Below, piece by piece: positions 1-6,253 of a stretch of DNA of 8,612 bases. Source of the DNA: Oceanihabitans sp. (GTDB lineage Bacteria > Bacteroidota > Bacteroidia > Flavobacteriales > Flavobacteriaceae); assembly GCA_018067265.1 (NCBI GenBank), contig JAGPUY010000029.1:1-8612 (forward strand). The letters run 5' to 3'. Position 1 is the first letter of the stretch; the number at the start of each line of letters is the position of its first letter. The position numbers and the translations under genes are program-made. The notes below the pieces were generated by a model, which worked only from the letters and a program-made list of their open reading frames with translations, was not told the DNA's origin and searched no databases.

Positions 1-415
1 TGTCCGCTTTCCTTTTTAGATCGTTCGGGTTTTCTGCATTCCAAAGTTCTAAGGTGTTTGTTCCCCAAGCATTATAGAAAAGGTATAGTTTTCCATCACG
101 AATCTCAAAAGTTTCCGGGTCTATAGATACTTTTTTGGATTTTACAGCTACCGCATAGGCGCAATAACCTCCGTATTGAGGCATGTAATTTTCAGGATTT
201 TCAATAAAAATATTTTGATTTTTTTCAGAAGAAAATAAATAGGTTACACCATCTTTTTCTGTGGTGTATTTTTTGTTCCCTTCTACAGCTTCGTTGTTAA
301 AGTATGCAACGACATCATAACCTGCTACGGCAAGACCGTTTTTGGTATTATAATCTATTTGTTGTGCAGATATAGTTCCTGTTGTGATAAAGAATAAAAA
401 GATAAGTGCTCTCAT
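1..415 (-). CDS. Secreted YHS-domain protein (3' end cut by window edge)
   Basis: Leftward gene with 138 codons visible before the window ends; no stop is reached. The start ATG at 415 opens a hydrophobic signal peptide (residues 1-17, ending TISAQ, probable cleavage near Q18), so the product should be exported to the periplasm or envelope. Residues 27-90 carry the YHS-family pattern: GYDVVAYF at 32-39, an aromatic Y-L-F at 59-61, ENPENY at 72-77, and QYGGYCAYAV at 80-89 with the family's single cysteine (C85). The segment after it (DPE near 99-101, DGKLYLFYN at 107-115) matches the longer secreted version of the family, which is usually about 150 residues, so only a short tail is missing. 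YHS domains are suspected metal-binding modules; the exact role of this secreted form is not established. It lies 51 bp downstream of the LuxE-like gene with no terminator or TAnnTTTG box between, so it is probably read from the same transcript. Confidence 0.85.
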   Translation of the reverse strand, partial: MRALIFLFFITTGTISAQQIDYNTKNGLAVAGYDVVAYFNNEAVEGNKKYTTEKDGVTYLFSSEKNQNIFIENPENYMPQYGGYCAYAVAVKSKKVSIDPETFEIRDGKLYLFYNAWGTNTLELWNAENPNDLKRKAD

Positions 416-466
416 AAATTGTTTTTTTATGAGTCGTTGGAATCTAACACTAATTACATAGGTTGA

Positions 467-1447
467 TTATAACACCATTAAGTTGCAACCTCTAATATCG
501 CTATTATCGAATCTTCCTAGTATTTCAAAAGAATCCTCGTTGCTTATTTTTGCTAAATCTTGGGTTGCTATAAAAGAACAGGAATTAATATTTGCTAAAT
601 CGATTACGTTTAGTCCGCCAGTTTTTCCAGGTGCTTGTATCGATAAAGCATCTTCGGTATCCCGAGTTAGCACGCGCATCCAATTGGGGCATTTAAAAAC
701 ACCATTTCCTGATGAATATGCTTGGCTTAATAATTCGGTCATACCATATTCACTATGTATATGTTGTACACCAAAGCCTTGTTTTAAAATGTCGTGTAAT
801 TCTTCTCGTATTAATTCTTTTCGTCTTCCTTTCATGCCACCAGTTTCCATGATAATAGTGTTTTTTAGTGGAAAAGAATGACTTTCTACTAAATCTAATA
901 ACGCAAAAGAAACACCAATAAGTAATACTTTTTCGCCTTGTTTATCTAGCATTTCTAATTTGCTTTTTAAAGCGGAAAGATTATTTAAGTAAAAACCACT
1001 TTCAGGCTTGTTAGATTTTTCAATTAAATCATTAACCATATAGACTAATGAAGAGCCTTCACGCTCTAAATAATTAGGTAACAAGGCAAGAATGGTATAA
1101 TCCTCGATATTACCGTAAAAGTGTTTAAAACCGCTTCGGAAGCTTTCTTCGTAAATAGAAATATTAGTAACTGGATGTTTACTAGTGACGCTTCCTGTGG
1201 TACCACTACTTGTAAATGTTTCCTGAATTTCTTCCGAAGTACTTAAAATAGCATGGGTTTTAAAAAAGGAAATTGGTAAAAACGGAATATCTTCTATACG
1301 TTTTACATCACTTGGATGTATGTATAATAAATCGCAAAAAGAACGATATACGGCATTGTTTTCAAACTGAAATTTAAAAACTTGTAATGCTACAGTATCA
1401 AATTCTGATTGGTTTTGAATACTAAATATGTCTTTGGTGTTTATCAT
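467..1447 (-). CDS. LuxE-like acyl-protein synthetase (ANL-type adenylating enzyme)
   Basis: 326 residues, complete. It resembles the acyl-protein synthetase/LuxE family, stand-alone relatives of the adenylating domain of acyl-CoA synthetases, which activate a carboxylic acid with ATP and pass the acyl group to a thiol. Visible motifs, in order: the phosphate-binding loop TSSGTTG (79-85), ETGGMKGRR (201-209), HSEYGMTELLSQAY (231-244, the adenine/acyl pocket motif of ANL enzymes), IATQDLA (293-299), and GRFDNSDIRGC (311-321). No signal peptide or membrane segment is seen, so it should be cytosolic. C321, six residues from the end, sits where bioluminescent LuxE carries its acyl-accepting cysteine near the C-terminus; equivalence is my inference. 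No luxC, luxD or luxAB genes lie nearby, so light production is unlikely and the acyl substrate is unknown. The start ATG at 1447 is supported by a promoter box 12 bp upstream. The stop TAA at 467 precedes the YHS gene by 51 bp. Confidence 0.82.
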   Translation of the reverse strand: MINTKDIFSIQNQSEFDTVALQVFKFQFENNAVYRSFCDLLYIHPSDVKRIEDIPFLPISFFKTHAILSTSEEIQETFTSSGTTGSVTSKHPVTNISIYEESFRSGFKHFYGNIEDYTILALLPNYLEREGSSLVYMVNDLIEKSNKPESGFYLNNLSALKSKLEMLDKQGEKVLLIGVSFALLDLVESHSFPLKNTIIMETGGMKGRRKELIREELHDILKQGFGVQHIHSEYGMTELLSQAYSSGNGVFKCPNWMRVLTRDTEDALSIQAPGKTGGLNVIDLANINSCSFIATQDLAKISNEDSFEILGRFDNSDIRGCNLMVL

Positions 1448-1459
1448 AGTTTAGGATGA

Positions 1460-1467
1460 CAAAAGTA
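1460..1467 (-). promoter_or_regulatory. Bacteroidota -7 promoter box before the LuxE-like gene
   Basis: On the minus strand this reads TACTTTTG, an exact match to the Bacteroidota primary-sigma -7 consensus TAnnTTTG. It ends 12 bp before the ATG at 1447 and lies just downstream of the hairpin terminator of the preceding gene, so it would begin a new transcript with a very short leader. I could not find a convincing -33 TTG about 19 bp further upstream, which lowers confidence. Confidence 0.5.
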
Positions 1468-1470
1468 GGT

Positions 1471-1507
1471 AAAATAAAAAAGCGTCACGCTATGCGCAAC
1501 GCTTTTT
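1471..1507 (-). terminator. Intrinsic terminator of the small T9SS cargo gene
   Basis: A 9-bp stem (1477-1485 with 1499-1507, AAAAAGCGT/ACGCTTTTT) continues through a symmetric 2x2 internal loop into a CGC/GCG pair closing a TAT loop. On the minus strand it is followed by TTTTTTATTTT. It begins 19 bases after the stop codon at 1527, as expected for rho-independent termination of that leftward gene. The flanking A and T runs make the sequence nearly symmetric, but no rightward gene ends here. Confidence 0.85.
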
Positions 1508-1526
1508 ATGGGTTGTAAAAAAGAAA

Positions 1527-2282
1527 TTATTTAATGACTAATTTTTTAGTGGTACTATTTCCGTTTTGCGTTAATTTTAAAATGTAAATTCCACTATAAA
1601 GTGAAGCTACATTTAAAGTATTGTTGTTAATTGTTTGATGCATTACTTGTTTTCCAAGAAGATTAAAAACTTGGGCAGAAATAGCTTCATTTGTTGTACT
1701 TGTAATATTTACAAATCCGTTAGAAACAGGATTCGGATGTACTGAAAATGTAACAAACTCGGATTCTTCTACAGATAAGATGCGTTTTATTATTTTAAAG
1801 TTATCTACGTAAACTACAGAGGAACCATCAAAAGTACTTAGGTCGTAAAAACGTAATCCAACCTCTATATCTTCATCTGCGGTTGCTGTAAAACCTGCCA
1901 ATATACCTCCCCAACTATTTACTACCGAAGGCGAAGAATAAATACTTCCGAGCCCACCAATATTAAGTCTTGCTATAACATCATTATCTCCAGCTACGTG
2001 TTGAAAATATATTGTCACATCATATATGGCGCCATTTTCAATAGAAATTGTTTGTTTAATATCAGTGTTTTCTTGATTATCTGTGGTAACCGTAATTTTT
2101 AAAGATTTTGAGCCTTCATATACAGTAGTTGTCTCTTGGTCTGTAGTTATACCAGAATCAATGGTTGTCCAACCATCAGGAGTTGAGCCCGTGAAATTTT
2201 CAAAATCCCCATTGTTGAGTAGGTTTTGTGCTATTCCAGAAAGTGAAAACCAGGTAAAAATTAAAAAGTAAATGTATTTCAT
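1527..2282 (-). CDS. Secreted T9SS cargo protein with jelly-roll (CBM-like) domain
   Basis: 251 residues, complete. Residues 1-19 form a Sec signal peptide (hydrophobic core, then SGIAQ). Residues 20-165 look like a carbohydrate-binding-module-type beta-sandwich: it opens NLLNNGDFENF (20-30), then DGWTT (36-40), VYEGSKSLKITV (54-65) and a closing VVYVDNFKII (156-165), the usual pattern of CBM4/9-like domains. No catalytic domain is present, so the protein probably binds a glycan or acts as a surface adhesin; the ligand cannot be read from sequence. Residues 179-251 are a type A sorting domain: HPNP at 182-185, a central LLGKQV (208-213), SGIYILKL (230-237) and a basic end TKKLVIK. That domain directs passage through the T9SS outer-membrane translocon and is removed. 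A terminator follows. Upstream, TATTTTG at 2330-2324 (minus strand) is one base short of the -7 consensus, so the promoter is uncertain. Confidence 0.85.
   Translation of the reverse strand: MKYIYFLIFTWFSLSGIAQNLLNNGDFENFTGSTPDGWTTIDSGITTDQETTTVYEGSKSLKITVTTDNQENTDIKQTISIENGAIYDVTIYFQHVAGDNDVIARLNIGGLGSIYSSPSVVNSWGGILAGFTATADEDIEVGLRFYDLSTFDGSSVVYVDNFKIIKRILSVEESEFVTFSVHPNPVSNGFVNITSTTNEAISAQVFNLLGKQVMHQTINNNTLNVASLYSGIYILKLTQNGNSTTKKLVIK
1530..1745 (-). repeat. Paralogous T9SS sorting-tail module, copy 1
   Basis: These 216 bp encode the last 72 residues of the small cargo protein. They align without gaps to the tail of the neighbouring cargo gene (2405-2620), with 51 of 72 residues identical by my count, and the DNA is visibly similar too (shared stretches such as ctaattttttagt and tttccgtttt). 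Type A tails from unrelated cargo proteins normally share far fewer residues, so the two tails have a recent common origin. Confidence 0.85.
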
Positions 2283-2345
2283 GAAATAGTATAATTGATT
2301 TAGTAAAAGGTAAAAGGGATATACAAAATAGGTTTTTTATAGCAA

Positions 2346-2378
2346 AAAAAAGCCTTAAATACTATTTAAGGCTTTTTT
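2346..2378 (-). terminator. Intrinsic terminator of the lamin-tail-domain cargo gene
   Basis: A perfect 15-bp stem (2346-2360 with 2364-2378) with a 3-base ACT loop. The inner stem is AGCCTTAAAT/ATTTAAGGCT and the outer part is A:T pairs that supply the U-tract on the minus strand. It starts 23 bases after the stop at 2402. The hairpin is symmetric, but only the leftward gene ends here. Confidence 0.92.
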
Positions 2379-2401
2379 GTTATAAAAATTTGGATTGTAA
2401 A

Positions 2402-4186
2402 CTATTGAATCACTAATTTTTTAGTAATACTGTTTCCGTTTTGAGATAATTTCAAAATATAAACACCACTTGTTAAAGTAGCAACGTTTAACTTGTTGTT
2501 GTTTACTGTTTGGTTGATTACTTGTTTACCAAGAATATCAAAAACAGAGACAGCAATAGCTTCGTTTGTTTTACTCTTAATATTTACAAAACCATTTGTA
2601 GCAGGGTTAGGGTATACTGCAAATGTGTTTTTGTTAAAGTTTTGTGTAGATAACGTAGTTTCAGCAAAGTTTTGAGAAATCACTAAATTATCAACAAGAA
2701 TAGTTTCATTTGTAGATGAATCTGATTGTCTAAGTGAAAATCCTTCCATGGAATTTCCTGGATCTGCATCATCTCCACCTAATATAGAAGTGTCTCCAAT
2801 AGCAGTAGCATCTATCCATAATTGCGCTATATTAGCATCTTGATCATACATTACTATTGCACGGTAAGTAGTTCCGAATGAGAGATCTGCAGACCATGTA
2901 GCTTCAGCTGTGCTTGTTCCTGTAGAAATACCAACAGTATAATCACCACCAGAAGTAGCTTCTACGATATCAAGACGAGCTTTAAAACCAAAACCAGAGT
3001 CTTTGAAATGTGCAAAGTATTCAGAATCAGTACCACTAATTGGTGCGCCAGGGTCAACTACAGAAAAATCTAATCCATAATAGATCTTTCCAGAAACTGG
3101 TGTAAAAGGTATAATTACATCTTCACTAGGTGTTCCGTGTTCCACTACAGCTTGACCAGAAGATACTAAGAAATCTCCTGCAGTACCTCCTCCATTTAGC
3201 CAAAATCCGTTTGGAACAAGGCTACCATCAGTATAAGTGAAGTCGTCAGAAATAGGTAATACATTAGAAGGTACACATGTTGCAGCAGTAATTGTGCTCA
3301 TTACATCACAAAGATTCGTGTCGTTAGCAGTTATTGTAACGTCAACTCCTTCAGAAAGTCCTGTAATAGTAATCGTTCCAGTTTCGTCTATAGCAGGATC
3401 TCCAGCACTTAAATCAATAGAACCAGCATCGGCAACTACTGTAAATGAAGCATTTCCACCACCAATAAAATCAATAGTAGCAGTATAAGTATCCGTACCA
3501 ATAGTAATTGCATCACATACTGCAGAAGAGTTAGTAAAACTAAAACCACATGTAGGTGTGCCCCATGCGCCTGGATCAAAATCACCAGGAGCCGTTCTTG
3601 GAGCATTTACATGAGATGTACAACCGGTTACATCAGAATCAGCCCAAACATTCCATTCTGCTTCATTAAATGTTGTTGCACCCATTGTTACAGAAGTAAG
3701 TCTTTCTGCTCTACCGTCTTCATACTCTGAACAAGTACCAGTGTTATCTGTGTTTACACCTGTCATACTATCATACACTCCCCAGAAATCAACTATAGTA
3801 TCAGTTCCATCAACTAAAACTAAATCATCATCACCATTACTTCCTGCAACACCATTACTTACAGCATCTAGTTGGTTAGCAGTCATTCCGTATACAGAAG
3901 CAAAAGTTCCAGCGGTATTATCATATGCTATAATATAGAAACCACCAGCAGGAATAGATCCTGTTAAGTCTAAAGAAACGGAAACGGCATCACTTGCATT
4001 TGTATATTTGTCAATTTGCCACCCGTTACCTTCCGTAAAGTCTACTGCAGAAGTACCTAAATTATGTAATTCAATATAACGTGCATTCGCATTGTTATTC
4101 GGGTCAGCAATTTCCGTGATAATTACCTGTGCAAAAGAGACAGAAGTCATTAATACGGTTAATAATAAAAAGTAAATTTTTTTCAT
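2402..4186 (-). CDS. Secreted T9SS cargo protein with N-terminal lamin-tail domain
   Basis: 594 residues using the ATG at 4186. An in-frame ATG at 4276 would add 30 residues but lies upstream of the promoter box at 4213-4220 and would bury the signal peptide, so I reject it. Residues 1-20 are a signal peptide (MKKIYFLLL core, cleavage after SFAQ). Residues 21-209 begin with a lamin-tail domain (VIITEIADP at 21-29, RYIELHNLG at 36-44, GGFYIIAYD at 81-89, DDDLVLVDG at 119-127), a beta-sandwich common in exported bacterial proteins. Residues 213-304 form a short Ig-like segment with cysteines 213, 224, 293 and 304, possible disulfides. Residues 311-507 resemble a concanavalin/LamG-like lectin fold (SDDFTY at 313-318, then ILVDNLVIS at 496-504). 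Residues 520-594 are a type A sorting domain (YPNP at 525-528, ILGKQV at 551-556). There is no enzymatic domain; a surface-binding or adhesive role is the best inference. Confidence 0.87.
   Translation of the reverse strand: MKKIYFLLLTVLMTSVSFAQVIITEIADPNNNANARYIELHNLGTSAVDFTEGNGWQIDKYTNASDAVSVSLDLTGSIPAGGFYIIAYDNTAGTFASVYGMTANQLDAVSNGVAGSNGDDDLVLVDGTDTIVDFWGVYDSMTGVNTDNTGTCSEYEDGRAERLTSVTMGATTFNEAEWNVWADSDVTGCTSHVNAPRTAPGDFDPGAWGTPTCGFSFTNSSAVCDAITIGTDTYTATIDFIGGGNASFTVVADAGSIDLSAGDPAIDETGTITITGLSEGVDVTITANDTNLCDVMSTITAATCVPSNVLPISDDFTYTDGSLVPNGFWLNGGGTAGDFLVSSGQAVVEHGTPSEDVIIPFTPVSGKIYYGLDFSVVDPGAPISGTDSEYFAHFKDSGFGFKARLDIVEATSGGDYTVGISTGTSTAEATWSADLSFGTTYRAIVMYDQDANIAQLWIDATAIGDTSILGGDDADPGNSMEGFSLRQSDSSTNETILVDNLVISQNFAETTLSTQNFNKNTFAVYPNPATNGFVNIKSKTNEAIAVSVFDILGKQVINQTVNNNKLNVATLTSGVYILKLSQNGNSITKKLVIQ
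2405..2620 (-). repeat. Paralogous T9SS sorting-tail module, copy 2
   Basis: Encodes residues 523-594 of the larger cargo protein and pairs with the tail at 1530-1745 (72 aligned residues, 51 identical, no gaps). The similarity stops at the boundary with the upstream domains, which are unrelated between the two proteins. Confidence 0.85.
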
Positions 4187-4212
4187 AATTATGTTGTTTA
4201 TAGTTAAGAATA

Positions 4213-4220
4213 CAAATATA
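4213..4220 (-). promoter_or_regulatory. Bacteroidota -7 promoter box before the lamin-tail-domain gene
   Basis: Reads TATATTTG on the minus strand, an exact TAnnTTTG match ending 26 bp before the ATG at 4186. Transcription starting a few bases below it would give a leader of about 20 nt and would exclude the upstream in-frame ATG at 4276. A -33 TTG at the usual spacing is not evident. Confidence 0.5.
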
Positions 4221-4423
4221 GGTAGAAATATGATTTTATCTATGATGAAAACTAAATATTCATAGTAATGTAACATTGGCTATCTCCTTAGGTATTAGAT
4301 TTATATTGTAACGGATCTATTTTAAAGCGTGTAAACGGGTTATGTTCATTCCTATGTTACTATATTGTTATTTGTATGTAAATTTCTATACTTCCTTCCG
4401 ATTAATTTTATCTTTACATTATC

Positions 4424-4439
4424 TTAAACTTTAGTTTAA
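4424..4439. promoter_or_regulatory. Inverted repeat just upstream of the response regulator; candidate operator
   Basis: TTAAACT-TT-AGTTTAA is a perfect 7-bp inverted repeat with a 2-base spacer, ending 8 bp before the ATG at 4448. A near match to the -7 box (TATCTTTA, 4409-4416, last base differing) lies just upstream, so the repeat would fall at or just after the transcription start. It could bind a dimeric regulator, perhaps the response regulator itself, although OmpR-type proteins more often bind direct repeats. The motif is AT-rich and could be chance. Nothing else is recognisable in the 261-bp gap. Confidence 0.3.
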
Positions 4440-4447
4440 ACAAGCAA

Positions 4448-5131
4448 ATGAAGAAGAAAGACATTAAAATATTATTGGTAGATGATGAGCCAGACATTTT
4501 AGAAATCGTTGGTTACAATCTAACTGCCGAAGGATACCAAGTTATAACTGCAGAAAATGGTGTGCAAGCAGTAAAAAAAGCTAGAAAAGAAAAACCGCAA
4601 CTTATTATTTTAGATGTAATGATGCCAGAAATGGATGGTATTGAAGCATGTGAACAAATTAGAAAAATAGAAAGTCTAAACAATACGATTATTACTTTTC
4701 TAACCGCAAGAGGTGAGGATTACTCGCAAGTTGCTGGTTTTGATGCTGGAGCAGATGATTATATCACCAAGCCAATAAAACCAAAAGTTTTAGTGAGTAA
4801 AGTAAAAGCTTTGTTAAGACGCTTTAAAGATGAGGATGTAAGTGAAAGTATTGTGAAAATCGGTAGCCTGATTATTAACAGAGAAGAATATAAAATAGAA
4901 CTTAAAGGCGTAGAAATCATTTTGCCAAGAAAAGAGTTTGAATTATTATCTTTACTAGCATCCAAGCCTGGTAAAGTTTTTAAACGGGAAGATATTCTGG
5001 ATAAAGTTTGGGGAAATGAAGTTGTTGTTGGTGGAAGAACCATAGATGTGCACATTAGAAAACTTCGAGAGAAAATTGGTGATGATTACTTTAAAACCGT
5101 TAAAGGAGTTGGTTATAAGTTTGTAGATTAG
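4448..5131 (+). CDS. OmpR/PhoB-family response regulator
   Basis: 227 residues, the usual family length. Residues 5-123 are a receiver domain: acidic pair D12-D13, phospho-acceptor D56 in LIILDVMMP (52-60), T86 in FLTA, and K108 in TKP; the GADDYITKP signature spans 101-109. Residues 135-227 are a winged-helix DNA-binding domain, with LPRKEFELL (159-167), VWGNE (187-191), the recognition helix RTIDVHIRKLR (197-207) and the wing KGVGYKF (219-225). All residues needed for phosphorylation are present, so this should be a normal phospho-dependent transcription factor. Its kinase partner is almost certainly the gene starting 78 bp downstream on the same strand. It is transcribed divergently from the lamin-tail-domain gene and could control it, but the sequence does not prove that. 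It resembles PhoB more than other E. coli members, but no phosphate genes are present, so I give no symbol. Confidence 0.95.
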   Translation: MKKKDIKILLVDDEPDILEIVGYNLTAEGYQVITAENGVQAVKKARKEKPQLIILDVMMPEMDGIEACEQIRKIESLNNTIITFLTARGEDYSQVAGFDAGADDYITKPIKPKVLVSKVKALLRRFKDEDVSESIVKIGSLIINREEYKIELKGVEIILPRKEFELLSLLASKPGKVFKREDILDKVWGNEVVVGGRTIDVHIRKLREKIGDDYFKTVKGVGYKFVD

Positions 5132-5209
5132 TACCCGTTTTATCATCGCGTGTTACATTTAAAAACAACTCTAGTTTCGATACATCCTTATTATAATTAA
5201 GTAAATATA

Positions 5210-6253
5210 ATGCAAAGAAAATTAAAAAAAACGTATAAGTTTGCTTTTAAAACAGCTTCGTACATCACTATTTTTTTAACGCTCTTAATGAGTGTTTTTT
5301 TATATAAGTTTTATATTCTAGATTGGATCCAAATTGTCTTTATTGCATTAGCCTGTTTTGTTTTTTCTTTTATAATTATTCAATATCGGGTAGAACAATT
5401 TATTTATAAACGTGTAAAAAAAGTATATGATGACCTTACGCTTTTAGAATCTTCTACTTTAAAAAAAGAAAGGATTACCACAGATATGGCAACACTTACA
5501 CAAGAAATTGATAAGTATGCCAAAGACCGAAAACTAGAACTTGAAATGCTCAAAGTACGTGAAGAGTACCGAAAAGAGTTTCTTGGTAATGTGTCTCACG
5601 AGCTTAAAACGCCCTTATTTACCGTACAAGGTTATATTCTTACTTTATTAGATGGCGCTGTAAAAGATAAAAATGTACGCGACAAGTATTTAAGTAATGC
5701 GAATAAAGGCGTAGAAAGACTTATTTATATTGTTCGAGATTTAGATATGATTACCAAATTAGAAATTGGGGATTTAAGTTTAAATATAGAGACTTTTGAT
5801 ATTGTAGATTTAGTACAAAGTGTTTTTGAGCTCTTTGAGATGAAAGCAACCAAAAAAAATATCACCTTAACTTTTGATATCGATTATAAAGAACCAATTT
5901 TAGTCAATGGCGATAAAGAACGCATAGAACAAGTACTTACAAACCTTATTGTAAATTCTATAAAATACGGAAGCGAACAAGGGACGACAGAAGTTAGTAT
6001 TGAAAACCTTATTAAAAACAAGGTTATTGTTCGGGTAACAGATAATGGAGAAGGTATTGAGAAAAAACACATCCCAAGATTATTTGAACGTTTTTACCGA
6101 GTAGATAAAAGTGGTTCACGTAAAGAAGGCGGTTCCGGATTGGGATTAGCAATAGTAAAGCATATTATTGAAGCGCATGACGAAAAGATTTATATAGAAA
6201 GTGAATTTGAAGTAGGAAGCGAATTTTCTTTCACGCTAGAAAAGGCCAAATAA
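5210..6253 (+). CDS. Membrane sensor histidine kinase with minimal sensor region
   Basis: 347 residues. Two hydrophobic helices (about 15-32 and 38-58) are separated by only a few residues (around K33-D38), so almost nothing is exposed outside the membrane. A charged linker and probable coiled coil follow (60-120), with no recognisable PAS or full HAMP domain. The dimerisation/phosphotransfer helix holds the H-box FLGNVSHELKTPL (124-136), phospho-accepting H130. The ATPase domain has the N-box (N245 and N249 in QVLTNLIVNS), G1 box DNGEGI (278-283), F-box LFERFYR (291-297) and G2 box GGSGLGL (307-313). It should autophosphorylate and pass phosphate to D56 of the upstream regulator. The 78-bp gap from the regulator is wide for such a pair; it contains only weak -7-like sequences (for example TAGTTTCG at 5172-5179). 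The 3' end overlaps the convergent glycosyltransferase gene by 18 bp. Confidence 0.94.
   Translation: MQRKLKKTYKFAFKTASYITIFLTLLMSVFLYKFYILDWIQIVFIALACFVFSFIIIQYRVEQFIYKRVKKVYDDLTLLESSTLKKERITTDMATLTQEIDKYAKDRKLELEMLKVREEYRKEFLGNVSHELKTPLFTVQGYILTLLDGAVKDKNVRDKYLSNANKGVERLIYIVRDLDMITKLEIGDLSLNIETFDIVDLVQSVFELFEMKATKKNITLTFDIDYKEPILVNGDKERIEQVLTNLIVNSIKYGSEQGTTEVSIENLIKNKVIVRVTDNGEGIEKKHIPRLFERFYRVDKSGSRKEGGSGLGLAIVKHIIEAHDEKIYIESEFEVGSEFSFTLEKAK

Noticed and set aside
483..881. 132-codon rightward open frame inside the LuxE-like gene
   Set aside because: Antisense shadow of a gene with clear motifs; its translation shows no recognisable domain and there is no promoter box or separate context for it.
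1527..2404. The paralogous tails plus symmetric hairpins as the ends of a mobile element or integron-like cassette
   Set aside because: The hairpins are ordinary terminators of different sequence, there are no terminal inverted repeats, target duplications or recombinase genes, and the repeats are coding sequence for a known sorting domain.
3237..3488. 83-codon rightward open frame within the lamin-tail-domain gene
   Set aside because: Low-complexity Ser/Val/Pro-rich translation that arises as the complement of Thr/Asp/Gly-rich beta-sandwich codons.
4187..4276. 30-residue N-terminal extension of the lamin-tail-domain gene starting at the ATG at 4276
   Set aside because: It would place the signal peptide internally and lies upstream of the exact -7 box at 4213-4220; the ATG at 4186 starts a typical signal peptide.
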